Positions 15,608 to 23,456 of a stretch of 30,264 nt of DNA are shown one piece after another. The position numbers were made by a program, and so were the translations under genes. How positions within the stretch are numbered: position 1 is the stretch's first letter; every line of letters starts with the position of its first letter. This DNA is from Chlorobiota bacterium (GTDB lineage Bacteria > Bacteroidota > Ignavibacteria > Kapaibacteriales > NICIL-2). The stretch spans positions 1 to 30,264 of the forward strand of contig RFIK01000011.1 in NCBI GenBank assembly GCA_003695605.1, given 5' to 3'. The notes under the pieces are model-generated. The model was not told the origin of the DNA. It did not search any database and worked only from the letters and a program-made list of their open reading frames with translations.

Positions 15608-16939
15608 TTATTGTTGCTCTTCTTCGAGCACAATATGTTGCGGTGAGCCGTATGGCGCCAGCGCACGAGCGACGACATCAACCTCCCCAACGGCAGCGAT
15701 GAGCATGCGCGATGGATCAAAGACGCGCTGCTGAACAGCAAGGAGGGCTGCTGGATCGAGTCGGTCAATCTCTGCAAGCAGTCGGGTGTAGTAATCCGGC
15801 GGTAGATCGTTGATTGCCAGATCGAGCGCAAGTGCTGCTGTGCCGTCGGGTGTTTCGATGCTGCGCCAAAAGTTGTTGTAGAGCGATTGCCGCGCTTGGT
15901 GAAGCTCGTCTTCGCGCAGTGGTTCTTGGTCGAGGCGTTCCCATTCGGCAAAGAGCAGCGAGAGCATCCGTGGAAGATTTTCGGGCGTCGTGCTGGTACT
16001 GAGGATGAACGTGCCGTGGTCTTTCCCTGCAGTCACACCACCGTACGCACCGTAGGTCAAGCCTTCTTGTTCGCGAACGAGCAGATTGATGCGTGAGCGG
16101 AAGTGCCCAGCAAATGCGGTTGCAATGAGGATTGTAGCAGCGTAGTCATTGCTGGTGAGCGAAGGCGCAGGATGCCCAAGCCGAAGTTCGACCTGATCGG
16201 TCATCACACCTTGCCCAATGCCGATGGCCGCAGGTGGACTTGGCGGAGGTGAGATCGGTGCACCGCTACTACCACCGATTGCGCCAAAGGATTGCTCCAG
16301 GGCAACTGTACCGCGGACTGGATCAAGTGCACCGGATGCCAGGATGCACCAGGGCTGACCTTCCACGAGGGCGTTGTACCACTGGCGGACGTCTTCGACG
16401 GTGATGTGAGCAACACTCGACGGCCAGCCATAGAGCGATGCGCCATACGGATGCCCCGGAAAACGGAGCTTCTGAAAAATTCTCCGCACGCGGTACGAAG
16501 AGTCTGCAAGTCGGATTGGGAAAGAGGTCAGTTGCTGCTCCTTAGCTTTTTCAAATTCGGCAGGATCGAATCGAGGCTCGCTGAGCGATTCAGCAAGCAG
16601 CGCGATCAGCTCATCGGCCGTCTCGGGGAGTCCGGTGATCTCCGCGCCAATACTCCGATGGGTTGAGCCAGCCTGAAAGCTCGCTCCGAGTACGTCCACG
16701 CACGTCGCGAACTGGCGTTCGCTGCGGTGGCGTGTCCCGCGCGAAAGCATAGTTGCAGTTAGGTGTGCCAGCCCTGCGATCGGCACAGCTGCTGGATCAA
16801 TGAGCGCGTAAGCGCCGATGGAAATCGTTGTCGCTTGCTGCATCGGTAGCACGAAGATGCGGCTGCCGCGCGCGGTGACGCCCTGGATCGGTTCGGGAAA
16901 GTGGAAGGAAGGGATCTGTCGTTGTGGTGATCGTGCCAT
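15608..16939 (-). CDS. M16-family peptidase homologue lacking the zinc site
   Basis: A 443-residue protein with the two-domain M16B layout (insulinase/PqqL-like). At the place of the HxxEH zinc motif it reads H59-L-T-A-T63 within GLAHLTATMLSRGT: the catalytic Glu and second His are replaced by Ala and Thr, so hydrolysis is not expected. The C-terminal half keeps the substrate-binding pair R289 and Y296 in VREQEGLTYGAYGG. Such proteins are normally the non-catalytic partner of an active M16 subunit encoded next door, but no active M16 gene is in this window. I see no signal peptide or lipobox at the ATG at 16939. A Pro-rich hinge (residues about 229-238) separates the halves. It is divergent from the SDR gene. 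Confidence 0.88.
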   Translation of the reverse strand: MARSPQRQIPSFHFPEPIQGVTARGSRIFVLPMQQATTISIGAYALIDPAAVPIAGLAHLTATMLSRGTRHRSERQFATCVDVLGASFQAGSTHRSIGAEITGLPETADELIALLAESLSEPRFDPAEFEKAKEQQLTSFPIRLADSSYRVRRIFQKLRFPGHPYGASLYGWPSSVAHITVEDVRQWYNALVEGQPWCILASGALDPVRGTVALEQSFGAIGGSSGAPISPPPSPPAAIGIGQGVMTDQVELRLGHPAPSLTSNDYAATILIATAFAGHFRSRINLLVREQEGLTYGAYGGVTAGKDHGTFILSTSTTPENLPRMLSLLFAEWERLDQEPLREDELHQARQSLYNNFWRSIETPDGTAALALDLAINDLPPDYYTRLLAEIDRLDPAALLAVQQRVFDPSRMLIAAVGEVDVVARALAPYGSPQHIVLEEEQQ

Positions 16940-16970
16940 CGTTCAACGGTAGCGTGCATGCTGACAGCCA

Positions 16971-16978
16971 CAAAGATA
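16971..16978 (-). promoter_or_regulatory. Candidate -7 box (TATCTTTG) for the M16-like gene
   Basis: Read on the minus strand, TATCTTTG matches TAnnTTTG and lies 31 nt before the M16-like start codon, in the divergent spacer with the SDR gene. The -33 element is not clear. Confidence 0.35.
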
Positions 16979-16998
16979 GTATCACGCGCAAAGGGCAG

Positions 16999-17006
16999 TA
17001 TTTTCG
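16999..17006 (+). promoter_or_regulatory. Candidate -7 box (TATTTTCG) for the SDR operon
   Basis: TATTTTCG differs by one base from the TATTTTTG boxes seen before purL and mfd and lies 25 nt before the ATG at 17032. It would serve the four-gene plus-strand operon. No -33 element is evident. Confidence 0.35.
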
Positions 17007-17031
17007 ACACTTGCACATCACTTTCCGGACA

Positions 17032-17811
17032 ATGCCGATGCGTGCACTTGAAGGAACGATCACCCTCATAACTGGTGCATCGAGTGGCATTGGGGCGGCA
17101 TGCGCCGACGTATTCGCTGAAGCAGGCTCAAATGTCATTCTGATGGCACGGCGGAAGGAACGTATCGAAGAGCTTGCAAGCGCTCTTGCAGAGAGCCATG
17201 GTGTCGAGACGTATGCTCTGGCGTGCGACGTTCGCGATCGAGGTGCAGTCGAGCGTGCATTGCGCCAGCTGCCGCAGCGCTGGCAAGCAGTGGACGTGCT
17301 CATCAACAATGCTGGCTTAGCACGCGGACTTGCCCCGATCCACGACGGTGCATTCGACGATTGGGACGAGATGATCCAAACTAATCTGGTCGGGTTGCTG
17401 AACGTAACGCGTTTTGTCCTTCCAGGCATGGTTGAGCGCAAGCGTGGAATGGTCATCAATATCGGCTCAATCGCGGGGCGGCAGGTCTATCCTAACGGCA
17501 ACGTGTACTGTGCCACCAAGCATGCTGTACGCGCACTCAGCGAGTCCATGCAGCTGGACTTGGTCGGTTCCGGTGTGCGAGTGACAAATCTGGAGCCTGG
17601 TATGGTCGAGACGGAGTTCTCGCTGGTGCGATTTCGTGGAAATACCGAGCGGGCAGCGTCCGTCTATGCAGGCATGACACCGCTTCGGGCACGGGATGTT
17701 GCGGAAGTAGCGCTCTTTTGTGCGACACGTCCGCCGCACGTGAGCATTCACGACGTCCTGGTCATGCCGAGCGATCAAGCAAGTACCACCGTGGTTTATC
17801 GGCGAACGTAG
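17032..17811 (+). CDS. Short-chain dehydrogenase, YdfG-like
   Basis: Classical NAD(P)-dependent SDR of 259 residues. Motifs are TGASSGIG at 14-21, ARRKER near 39-44 (an Arg after strand 2, favouring NADP), NNAG at 92-95, NIGSIAG with S146, and Y159-x3-K163. The C-terminal part (NLEPGMVETEFSLVRFRG, then PPHVSIHDVLVMP) closely follows E. coli YdfG, a 3-hydroxy acid/malonic semialdehyde reductase, so that is the likeliest type of activity. The start is ATG 17032 or 17038; the longer open frame from 16924 would run through the candidate promoter and is not supported. The stop directly abuts the next ATG (TAGATG). Confidence 0.92.
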   Translation: MPMRALEGTITLITGASSGIGAACADVFAEAGSNVILMARRKERIEELASALAESHGVETYALACDVRDRGAVERALRQLPQRWQAVDVLINNAGLARGLAPIHDGAFDDWDEMIQTNLVGLLNVTRFVLPGMVERKRGMVINIGSIAGRQVYPNGNVYCATKHAVRALSESMQLDLVGSGVRVTNLEPGMVETEFSLVRFRGNTERAASVYAGMTPLRARDVAEVALFCATRPPHVSIHDVLVMPSDQASTTVVYRRT

Positions 17812-18195
17812 ATGGGTATCTTCCGGCGAATCGCACAAATCCTCCAAGCCGAACTTGCCTTCCGGAGCACAGGGAGGTCAAACGACAACCTCGATCGTTC
17901 CGATGATGAGGAACTCCGTACAATCATCGAGGAGCTTCAGTCCGAGTCTCGGGCTCGAGGACAGCAGGCGCAACCACCGCGCACGAGAGGTCCAGTCGAG
18001 TGGGCGTATCGGACGTTGGGAGTAGAGCCAACAGCGTCGAATGAGCAAATCAAAGCTGCGTATCGTCGTGCGATCGCACAGGTGCATCCCGATCGTTTCG
18101 CACACGCACCGCAGCAGCAACAGCGCGCTGCTGCCGAGCGAGCGCTCGAGATCAACCGCGCATATGCAATTTTGAAAGCAGTCCGCAACTTCTAA
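17812..18195 (+). CDS. Small J-domain (DnaJ-like) protein
   Basis: A 127-residue protein with a C-terminal J domain (about residues 62-127). It has WAYRTLGVEPTASNEQIKAAYRR, the HPD tripeptide that stimulates DnaK ATPase, and a final helix LEINRAYAILKAV. The N-terminal 60 residues begin with an amphipathic helix (MGIFRRIAQILQAEL), then a charged, probably flexible linker. It lacks the Gly/Phe, zinc-finger and substrate domains of DnaJ, so it is a specialised co-chaperone rather than DnaJ itself. The ATG immediately follows the SDR stop and the rhodanese gene starts 11 bp downstream. Confidence 0.87.
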   Translation: MGIFRRIAQILQAELAFRSTGRSNDNLDRSDDEELRTIIEELQSESRARGQQAQPPRTRGPVEWAYRTLGVEPTASNEQIKAAYRRAIAQVHPDRFAHAPQQQQRAAAERALEINRAYAILKAVRNF

Positions 18196-18206
18196 GCGGT
18201 GACGAC

Positions 18207-18905
18207 ATGATTCGAGCAACACTTCGCGATGCAGCACTTATCGTCGGGCTTGCCGTCGGTCTGGCGGTTGTGTACAACGCTGCATTTTCCGTCAAACCAC
18301 TGCCATGGATCCGCAAGCCGATAGCACTTGATACAGCAAGTACCGATGTACTGCTCGCGGTCATTCCCAGCAAGAAGGCCGACACCGCAAGCGCATCACC
18401 ACGACCCCTTGCTTGGCAGCGCGATACACTTCCATTGCAGAAGAGAGCAGCAGAGGACGAGAAGACACCTCCATCGAAGCAGCAATCAAGTGGCGTGCCG
18501 ACATCGCCACGACTGCCGCCAAAAAATGACGCGCTGCCACCACCCGATGGTGGCGGCGTGCGTGCGGTGACCTATCAGCAAGTGCTCATGCTCCTCCGCA
18601 ATGAGGACGTTCTCTTCATGGATGCACGTCGCAAGGACGAGTACGATGGCGGTCACATCCCGCGCGCAGTGAACGTGGATATTCAGCAGTTCGAGCTCGA
18701 TCCAACCTATCGCAGCCAAATGATGCAGCATCTCTACAGTCTCGACAAGCGGCGTCCGGTTGTCACATACTGCGGCGGCGGTAACTGCGAGCTAAGCCAC
18801 AAGCTTGCGGATGTGTTGCGATCGGTTGGATTTGAGCACGTTTTCATCTACACCGGTGGCTGGAACGAGTATTCGACAAAACCCGATTCTCCGCGCGAGC
18901 GATGA
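18207..18905 (+). CDS. Membrane-anchored rhodanese-domain protein
   Basis: A 232-residue protein with one N-terminal membrane segment (about residues 8-28), a Pro/Lys-rich linker (about 65-116) and a rhodanese domain (about 118-225). The domain shows VLFMDARRKDEYDGGHIPRAVNV, a signature of the fold, and an active-site loop C189-G-G-G-N-C194-E-L-S, i.e. a catalytic Cys with a second Cys five residues on. This C-x-G-x-x-C-E-L-S loop occurs in a rhodanese subgroup of Bacteroidota/Chlorobi. The domain is likely on the periplasmic side. Sulfur transfer or thiol sensing is plausible but unproven. Its TGA overlaps the ATG of the sigma-54 activator (ATGA), so the two are translationally coupled. Confidence 0.87.
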   Translation: MIRATLRDAALIVGLAVGLAVVYNAAFSVKPLPWIRKPIALDTASTDVLLAVIPSKKADTASASPRPLAWQRDTLPLQKRAAEDEKTPPSKQQSSGVPTSPRLPPKNDALPPPDGGGVRAVTYQQVLMLLRNEDVLFMDARRKDEYDGGHIPRAVNVDIQQFELDPTYRSQMMQHLYSLDKRRPVVTYCGGGNCELSHKLADVLRSVGFEHVFIYTGGWNEYSTKPDSPRER

Positions 18906-20083
18906 ATCAACCAGCGACATCAGCGGCAATCCGCCTTCTGCAACTGCGGTACGGGATCGTTGGGCAATCGCCATTGATTGTCGAGGCGATCGAGCAACTC
19001 CTTCAGGTTGCACCGACGGACCTAACCGTGCTGATCACAGGCGAAACGGGAACAGGCAAGGACGTTTTTGCTCGCGCCATCCATGGCCTGAGCCCGCGAC
19101 GGAAAGCTCCGTTCATCAGTGTCAACTGCGGAGCAATTCCGGAAACGTTGCTGGAATCGGAGCTCTTCGGGCACGAAAAAGGTGCTTTTACAGGTGCGGT
19201 CGAGCAACGGAAAGGATTCTTCGAGGTTGCGAACACAGGCACGATCTTCCTCGACGAAATTGGCGAAATGCCCATTGGCACACAGGTCAAGCTCCTCCGT
19301 GTCCTCGAAAGCGGGGAGTTCACCCGGCTTGGTTCGACACAAGTGATCAAAGTTGACGTTCGCATCATCGCTGCGACCAATCGAGACCTTGCCTACGAAG
19401 TGCGGCAGGGAACGTTCCGCGAAGACCTCTACTATCGGCTCAAGGCGGTGCATCTGCACTTGCCGCCACTACGCAAGCGTCCTGAAGACATTCCGCTACT
19501 GGTTGAATACTTCGGTAACAACGTTGCCGAGCGATTAGGGATTACGTTCGAGGGGATTGACGATGATGCCCTGGCAATCCTGATGCAGCACAGTTGGCGG
19601 GGGAATGTTCGCGAGTTACGGAATTTGGTCGAAACGCTCGTGACAATCGGCCATGGCAAGCGCATCACACGAGAGCATGTCGAGCGTTACTTGCAGCGTG
19701 ATCAGGAGCTCGAGCCCTCGCGGGCGCTTGTTCTGCATCGGACCGCCGCAACCCACGCGCCGGAACAGCCACTGGATTTAGCGCTGGTGTACCACACGCT
19801 CTTGCAGATGCAAGCGGAAATGTCGGCTGTACGGCAGGCAATCGCTGCCCTGGCAGAGCGACTTGGTCAGTTGCAGCAACGCCTTCCGCTCCAGCAGCAG
19901 GAGGACGATGTCTTCAGCCGAGATCCGGATGACTTTCGGCTCGATGAGATGGAGCGTCGGTTGATCGTCGCTGCCCTCAAGCGCTTCAACGGGAGCCGCC
20001 GCAGTGCGGCGCGTGCGCTCGGTATCAGCGAACGCACGCTCTATCGCAAGCTCCACGAGTACAACCTCACCGAGATGTTCTAG
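18902..20083 (+). CDS. Sigma-54-dependent transcriptional activator without sensory domain
   Basis: Bacterial enhancer-binding protein of 393 residues. After only about 18 residues comes the AAA+ domain, with Walker A GETGTGKD at 47-54, the sigma-54-contacting loop GAFTGA at 94-99, Walker B FLDEIGEM at 116-123 and NVRELRNLVETL near 235. Residues about 293-330 look like a coiled coil (LLQMQAEMSAVRQAIAALAE). A Fis-type HTH closes it (about 347-390, NGSRRSAARALGISERTLYR). There is no receiver, GAF or PAS domain, as in PspF, so control must come from a partner protein or from expression. It is last in the SDR/J-protein/rhodanese operon, and its final 17 bp overlap the end of mfd on the other strand. 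Confidence 0.94.
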   Translation: MNQPATSAAIRLLQLRYGIVGQSPLIVEAIEQLLQVAPTDLTVLITGETGTGKDVFARAIHGLSPRRKAPFISVNCGAIPETLLESELFGHEKGAFTGAVEQRKGFFEVANTGTIFLDEIGEMPIGTQVKLLRVLESGEFTRLGSTQVIKVDVRIIAATNRDLAYEVRQGTFREDLYYRLKAVHLHLPPLRKRPEDIPLLVEYFGNNVAERLGITFEGIDDDALAILMQHSWRGNVRELRNLVETLVTIGHGKRITREHVERYLQRDQELEPSRALVLHRTAATHAPEQPLDLALVYHTLLQMQAEMSAVRQAIAALAERLGQLQQRLPLQQQEDDVFSRDPDDFRLDEMERRLIVAALKRFNGSRRSAARALGISERTLYRKLHEYNLTEMF

Positions 20084-23000
20084 CAGGAGTCGGCGCTGCT
20101 GCCTGTGGCTGGCGGAGTGCAGTCACCGCTGCAACAAGTTGCTCCAAGATCGCAATTGCGTGCTGCTCCGTTGCGATTGGGATGTCGAGAATAGCCGTTG
20201 AACCAACCTGTCGGAAGTGTGCTCCTGTGACTTCAGCAGCAGCCGCAACGATTGCGGGGAAGATTTGCTCGTAGTACCACGGCGGTGCCGAGCGTGGCAG
20301 TTCGATGCTCATCAGCGAACCTTCGATGCGAATACGCTCTGCGCCGAGCTTCGAACCGAACATACGCAACTGGACACCGAAAAGAAGTTGCTGCGCCTCG
20401 GCAGGGAGCGGACCATACCGATCGCGTAATTCATCTGCGATTGCAGTAAGCTCCTGCAGCGACGAGCAGCGGTAGAGTCGCTTGTACCATTCGAAACGTT
20501 CGACATCGCTCGGGACGTAATGGCCGGGCAGCAGTGCGTCGCTGGGAAGGTCAATGGTGATGCTGTCGTTGGTGTAAGAACGTTGCTCGGTGGGGAAAAG
20601 CTCCGCGAATTCTTCGGTGCGAAGTTCTTGGACTGCTTCGTCGAGGATGCGGTGATAGGTCTCAAATCCCAGATCGCTGATGTAGCCGCTCTGCTCTGCG
20701 CCGAAGATGTTGCCCGCACCGCGAATTTCCAAGTCGCGGAGCGCAAGGTGAAACCCACTTCCCAGGTCAGTAAGCTCTTCGATCGCACGCAAGCGCTCCA
20801 TTGCTTGCCGGTTAAGTGCTCGTAGGGAGCGCACCACCAAATAGCAGTATGCCTGCCGATTCGATCGGCCTACTCTTCCGCGCAGTTGGTAGAGCTCCGC
20901 AAGCCCGAAGCGCTCCGCGTTCAGAATGATAATCGTATTGACGTTCGGCATATCGAGGCCATTTTCGACGATCTTGGTTGCCAGGAGAACGTCGTATTTC
21001 CGTTCCAGGAATCGCTCGATGACGGACTCGAGTGCTGCAGCGGCTAATTGCCCATGTGCAATCCCGACTCGGAGTGTTGGAATAAGGCTGAGCAGTTGCT
21101 GCTGCACTGCAGGGATACCTTCGATCGAATCGCTGACGACGAAGACTTGCCCACCGCGTTCGAGCTCACGCGTGATGGCGTAGCGCAGAAGGTCGTCGTC
21201 CCACTCGATGACTTCGGTTTCGACGGGCAATCGGTTGCGCGGCGGCGTTTCGATGATGCTCAAGTCTCGTGCACCCATGAGCGAGAAGTTCAACGTTCGC
21301 GGGATCGGTGTTGCTGTCAGAGTCAGTGTATCAACGCTGACGCGGAGTTGGCGGAGTTTTTCCTTTGCTGCGACACCGAAGCGTTGCTCTTCGTCAATGA
21401 TGAGTAGACCCAGATCGCGGAACTGAACGTCGTCAGACAGGAGGCGGTGCGTGCCGATGATGATGTCAATTTTCCCCTCGGCAAGGTCACGGAGAATCGC
21501 CGCTACCTCAGCTCCGCTGCGCAGACGTGAGATCATCTCAACGCGGACGGGATACCGCGCAAGGCGTTCGCTGAACGTCTGGAAATGCTGGCGAGCAAGA
21601 ATCGTTGTCGGGACGAGAATAGCGACTTGCTTTCCTGCCTGGACTGCTTTGAAGGCAGCACGAATGGCGATTTCCGTTTTCCCGAATCCGACATCGCCGC
21701 AGATGAGCCGATCCATCGGCGTTGGTGACTCCATGTCACGCTTGACCTCCTGCGTTGCGCGAGCTTGATCAGGAGTGTCCTCGTAGAGGAACGACGCTTC
21801 CAGTTCCGCTTGCCATACTGTGTCGGGAGGATATGCAAAGCCTGGCGAGGCTTTGCGCTGTGCGTAGAGTTTGATGAGGTCGCGAGCGATGTCCTTGAGC
21901 TTGCTCTTGACGCGCGCTTTCTTGCGCTCCCATTCGCGGGTGCCGAGCTTGCTCAGTGCAGGCGGTGTGCCATCGGCGGCCGAGTAGCGTTCGAGTTTGT
22001 TGATGTAGTTGAGGTGGAGATAGACGACGTCGCCCTCGGCAAAGAGCAGTCGGACGCACTCCTGCTTATGGCCGCTGATTTCGATTGTCTCGAGTCCATC
22101 AAACTGGCAGATGCCTTTATCAATGTGGGCAAGGTAATCGCCGCGGCGCAGCTGTTGCAGCTCGCGAAGCGTGAGCTTGGGTCGCTGCTGATCGGCGGTG
22201 CGTGCGCGGCGACGATCGAAAATCTCGTGTTCAGTGATGACAGCAATCCCCTCGCGCGGAAGCAGAAAGCCAGCGTCTGGTGAGCGTGTGCTCCAAAGGA
22301 TGCGTTCCAGCCGGATCTGCTCGTCCGATGGGCGCTGTTCGGCTAGGGTGCGCAGAAGCGCGCGGAGGCGCTCTAAATGGATTGCGCTATCAGCACAAAG
22401 GAGAACAACTGACTCTGCCTGTTCTAACTCGAGGAGAAGCTCGTAGAGGTGCCCAACTGCAGAGCGACATGCCGGCTGGGGCGATGACTGCACGGTGATG
22501 TCAGCTTTTCCGAGTGGGTTAAGCAGAAGGCGTGTGCAGCGTTCGAATGTTGGTGTGAGCCCAAGGGCAGAAAAGCGGCTGGAAATATCGTCGGGATGCT
22601 CGACAACGACGAGGGCGTTCGGCTCGATGAACTCCTCGATGCTCGCGGTCATGAGCGACTCATCCCGTGGATAGGCGGCAAAAACGAACGCTTCCTCGAT
22701 GTTGCGGATGCTCCGCTGAGAGAGAGGATCGAACTCGCGGATGGACTCGATGCGGTCACCGAAAAACTCCAGCCGAATCGGTAGTTGCCAGCCAAGCGGG
22801 TAGAAGTCCACGATTCCGCCACGAACGGAGACTTCGCCTGGTGCTGCAACGTAATCACATGGATGGTATCCGCCGAGCACAAGGTACTGGCGGAACTCTT
22901 CGAACGGAAGCTCATCACCTGGGCGGAGCGTTATGGCGTTGGACTCAAACCACTCGGGCGAGGGCAAGCGGAGTTGCCATGTTTCGGGAGAGAGCACAAG

Positions 23001-23351
23001 GACGGTCGCACGCTCTTGCCAGTAAGCAGAAAGTGCTTCCAGCACACCGGCAAGCTCGGCGTGTTCGTCCACTGTGCGTCGGCGCTTTGCTGGAAGGCAC
23101 GCGAAGGTAGCAATCCCGAATTGCCGAAGGTCGTGCACCCATCGCTCGGTATCCTCGGCAGCTGTGAGCAGAAGAATTTGCCGGTCGAGCGTTGGGTAGG
23201 AGGCAGCAACGATAAAGCTCCCCAACGAGCCGTGTACAGTTTTGAGTCTGATGTCTTCGTTCGTTCCGAGTCGCGTCTCGAGCTCTTGGTACCATGGCGC
23301 CGAGCGTATCCGCTCGGCAACAAGCTCGAAAGGATCGGTGCGTCTGTGCAT
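20067..23351 (-). CDS. mfd: Transcription-repair coupling factor Mfd
   Basis: Translocase that removes RNA polymerase stalled at lesions and recruits UvrA. At 1094 residues it is full length. In order: UvrB-like N-terminal domains (to about 380; GGIVDFYP near 178, RLEFFGDRIESIREFD near 193); RNA polymerase-interaction domain at about 400-460 (GDYLAHIDKGICQFDGLETI); motor with Walker A GDVGFGKTE at 552-560, DEEQRFG at 653-659, TATPIPRTL near 679 and YQLRGRVGRSNR near 821; and the C-terminal autoinhibitory D7 domain (about 930-1050). The stretch VVSDSIEGI near 738 departs from the more usual HNRVQ-type sequence. It is divergent from mutS2 and convergent with the sigma-54 activator. Confidence 0.97.
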   Translation of the reverse strand: MHRRTDPFELVAERIRSAPWYQELETRLGTNEDIRLKTVHGSLGSFIVAASYPTLDRQILLLTAAEDTERWVHDLRQFGIATFACLPAKRRRTVDEHAELAGVLEALSAYWQERATVLVLSPETWQLRLPSPEWFESNAITLRPGDELPFEEFRQYLVLGGYHPCDYVAAPGEVSVRGGIVDFYPLGWQLPIRLEFFGDRIESIREFDPLSQRSIRNIEEAFVFAAYPRDESLMTASIEEFIEPNALVVVEHPDDISSRFSALGLTPTFERCTRLLLNPLGKADITVQSSPQPACRSAVGHLYELLLELEQAESVVLLCADSAIHLERLRALLRTLAEQRPSDEQIRLERILWSTRSPDAGFLLPREGIAVITEHEIFDRRRARTADQQRPKLTLRELQQLRRGDYLAHIDKGICQFDGLETIEISGHKQECVRLLFAEGDVVYLHLNYINKLERYSAADGTPPALSKLGTREWERKKARVKSKLKDIARDLIKLYAQRKASPGFAYPPDTVWQAELEASFLYEDTPDQARATQEVKRDMESPTPMDRLICGDVGFGKTEIAIRAAFKAVQAGKQVAILVPTTILARQHFQTFSERLARYPVRVEMISRLRSGAEVAAILRDLAEGKIDIIIGTHRLLSDDVQFRDLGLLIIDEEQRFGVAAKEKLRQLRVSVDTLTLTATPIPRTLNFSLMGARDLSIIETPPRNRLPVETEVIEWDDDLLRYAITRELERGGQVFVVSDSIEGIPAVQQQLLSLIPTLRVGIAHGQLAAAALESVIERFLERKYDVLLATKIVENGLDMPNVNTIIILNAERFGLAELYQLRGRVGRSNRQAYCYLVVRSLRALNRQAMERLRAIEELTDLGSGFHLALRDLEIRGAGNIFGAEQSGYISDLGFETYHRILDEAVQELRTEEFAELFPTEQRSYTNDSITIDLPSDALLPGHYVPSDVERFEWYKRLYRCSSLQELTAIADELRDRYGPLPAEAQQLLFGVQLRMFGSKLGAERIRIEGSLMSIELPRSAPPWYYEQIFPAIVAAAAEVTGAHFRQVGSTAILDIPIATEQHAIAILEQLVAAVTALRQPQAAAPTPARTSR

Positions 23352-23375
23352 CCATCAAAGTGCAAACGTGGTGTG

Positions 23376-23383
23376 CAAAAATA
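23376..23383 (-). promoter_or_regulatory. Candidate -7 box (TATTTTTG) upstream of mfd
   Basis: On the minus strand, TATTTTTGCAC (23383 down to 23373) is identical over 11 bases to the sequence before purL. The box ends 24 nt before the mfd ATG, giving a short leader. No -33 TTTG is visible upstream. Confidence 0.4.
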
Positions 23384-23456
23384 GCAGCGCGCGTGCGTGG
23401 TGCTGCGGCCACCGAGTGCGATATTGCGATGTCAGTTGACCGTCCGTTGATCGCCA

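Noticed and set aside
16924..17031. Upstream GTG start that would lengthen the SDR by 36 residues
   Set aside because: The extension has no SDR similarity, overlaps the M16-like start region and covers the candidate promoter boxes.
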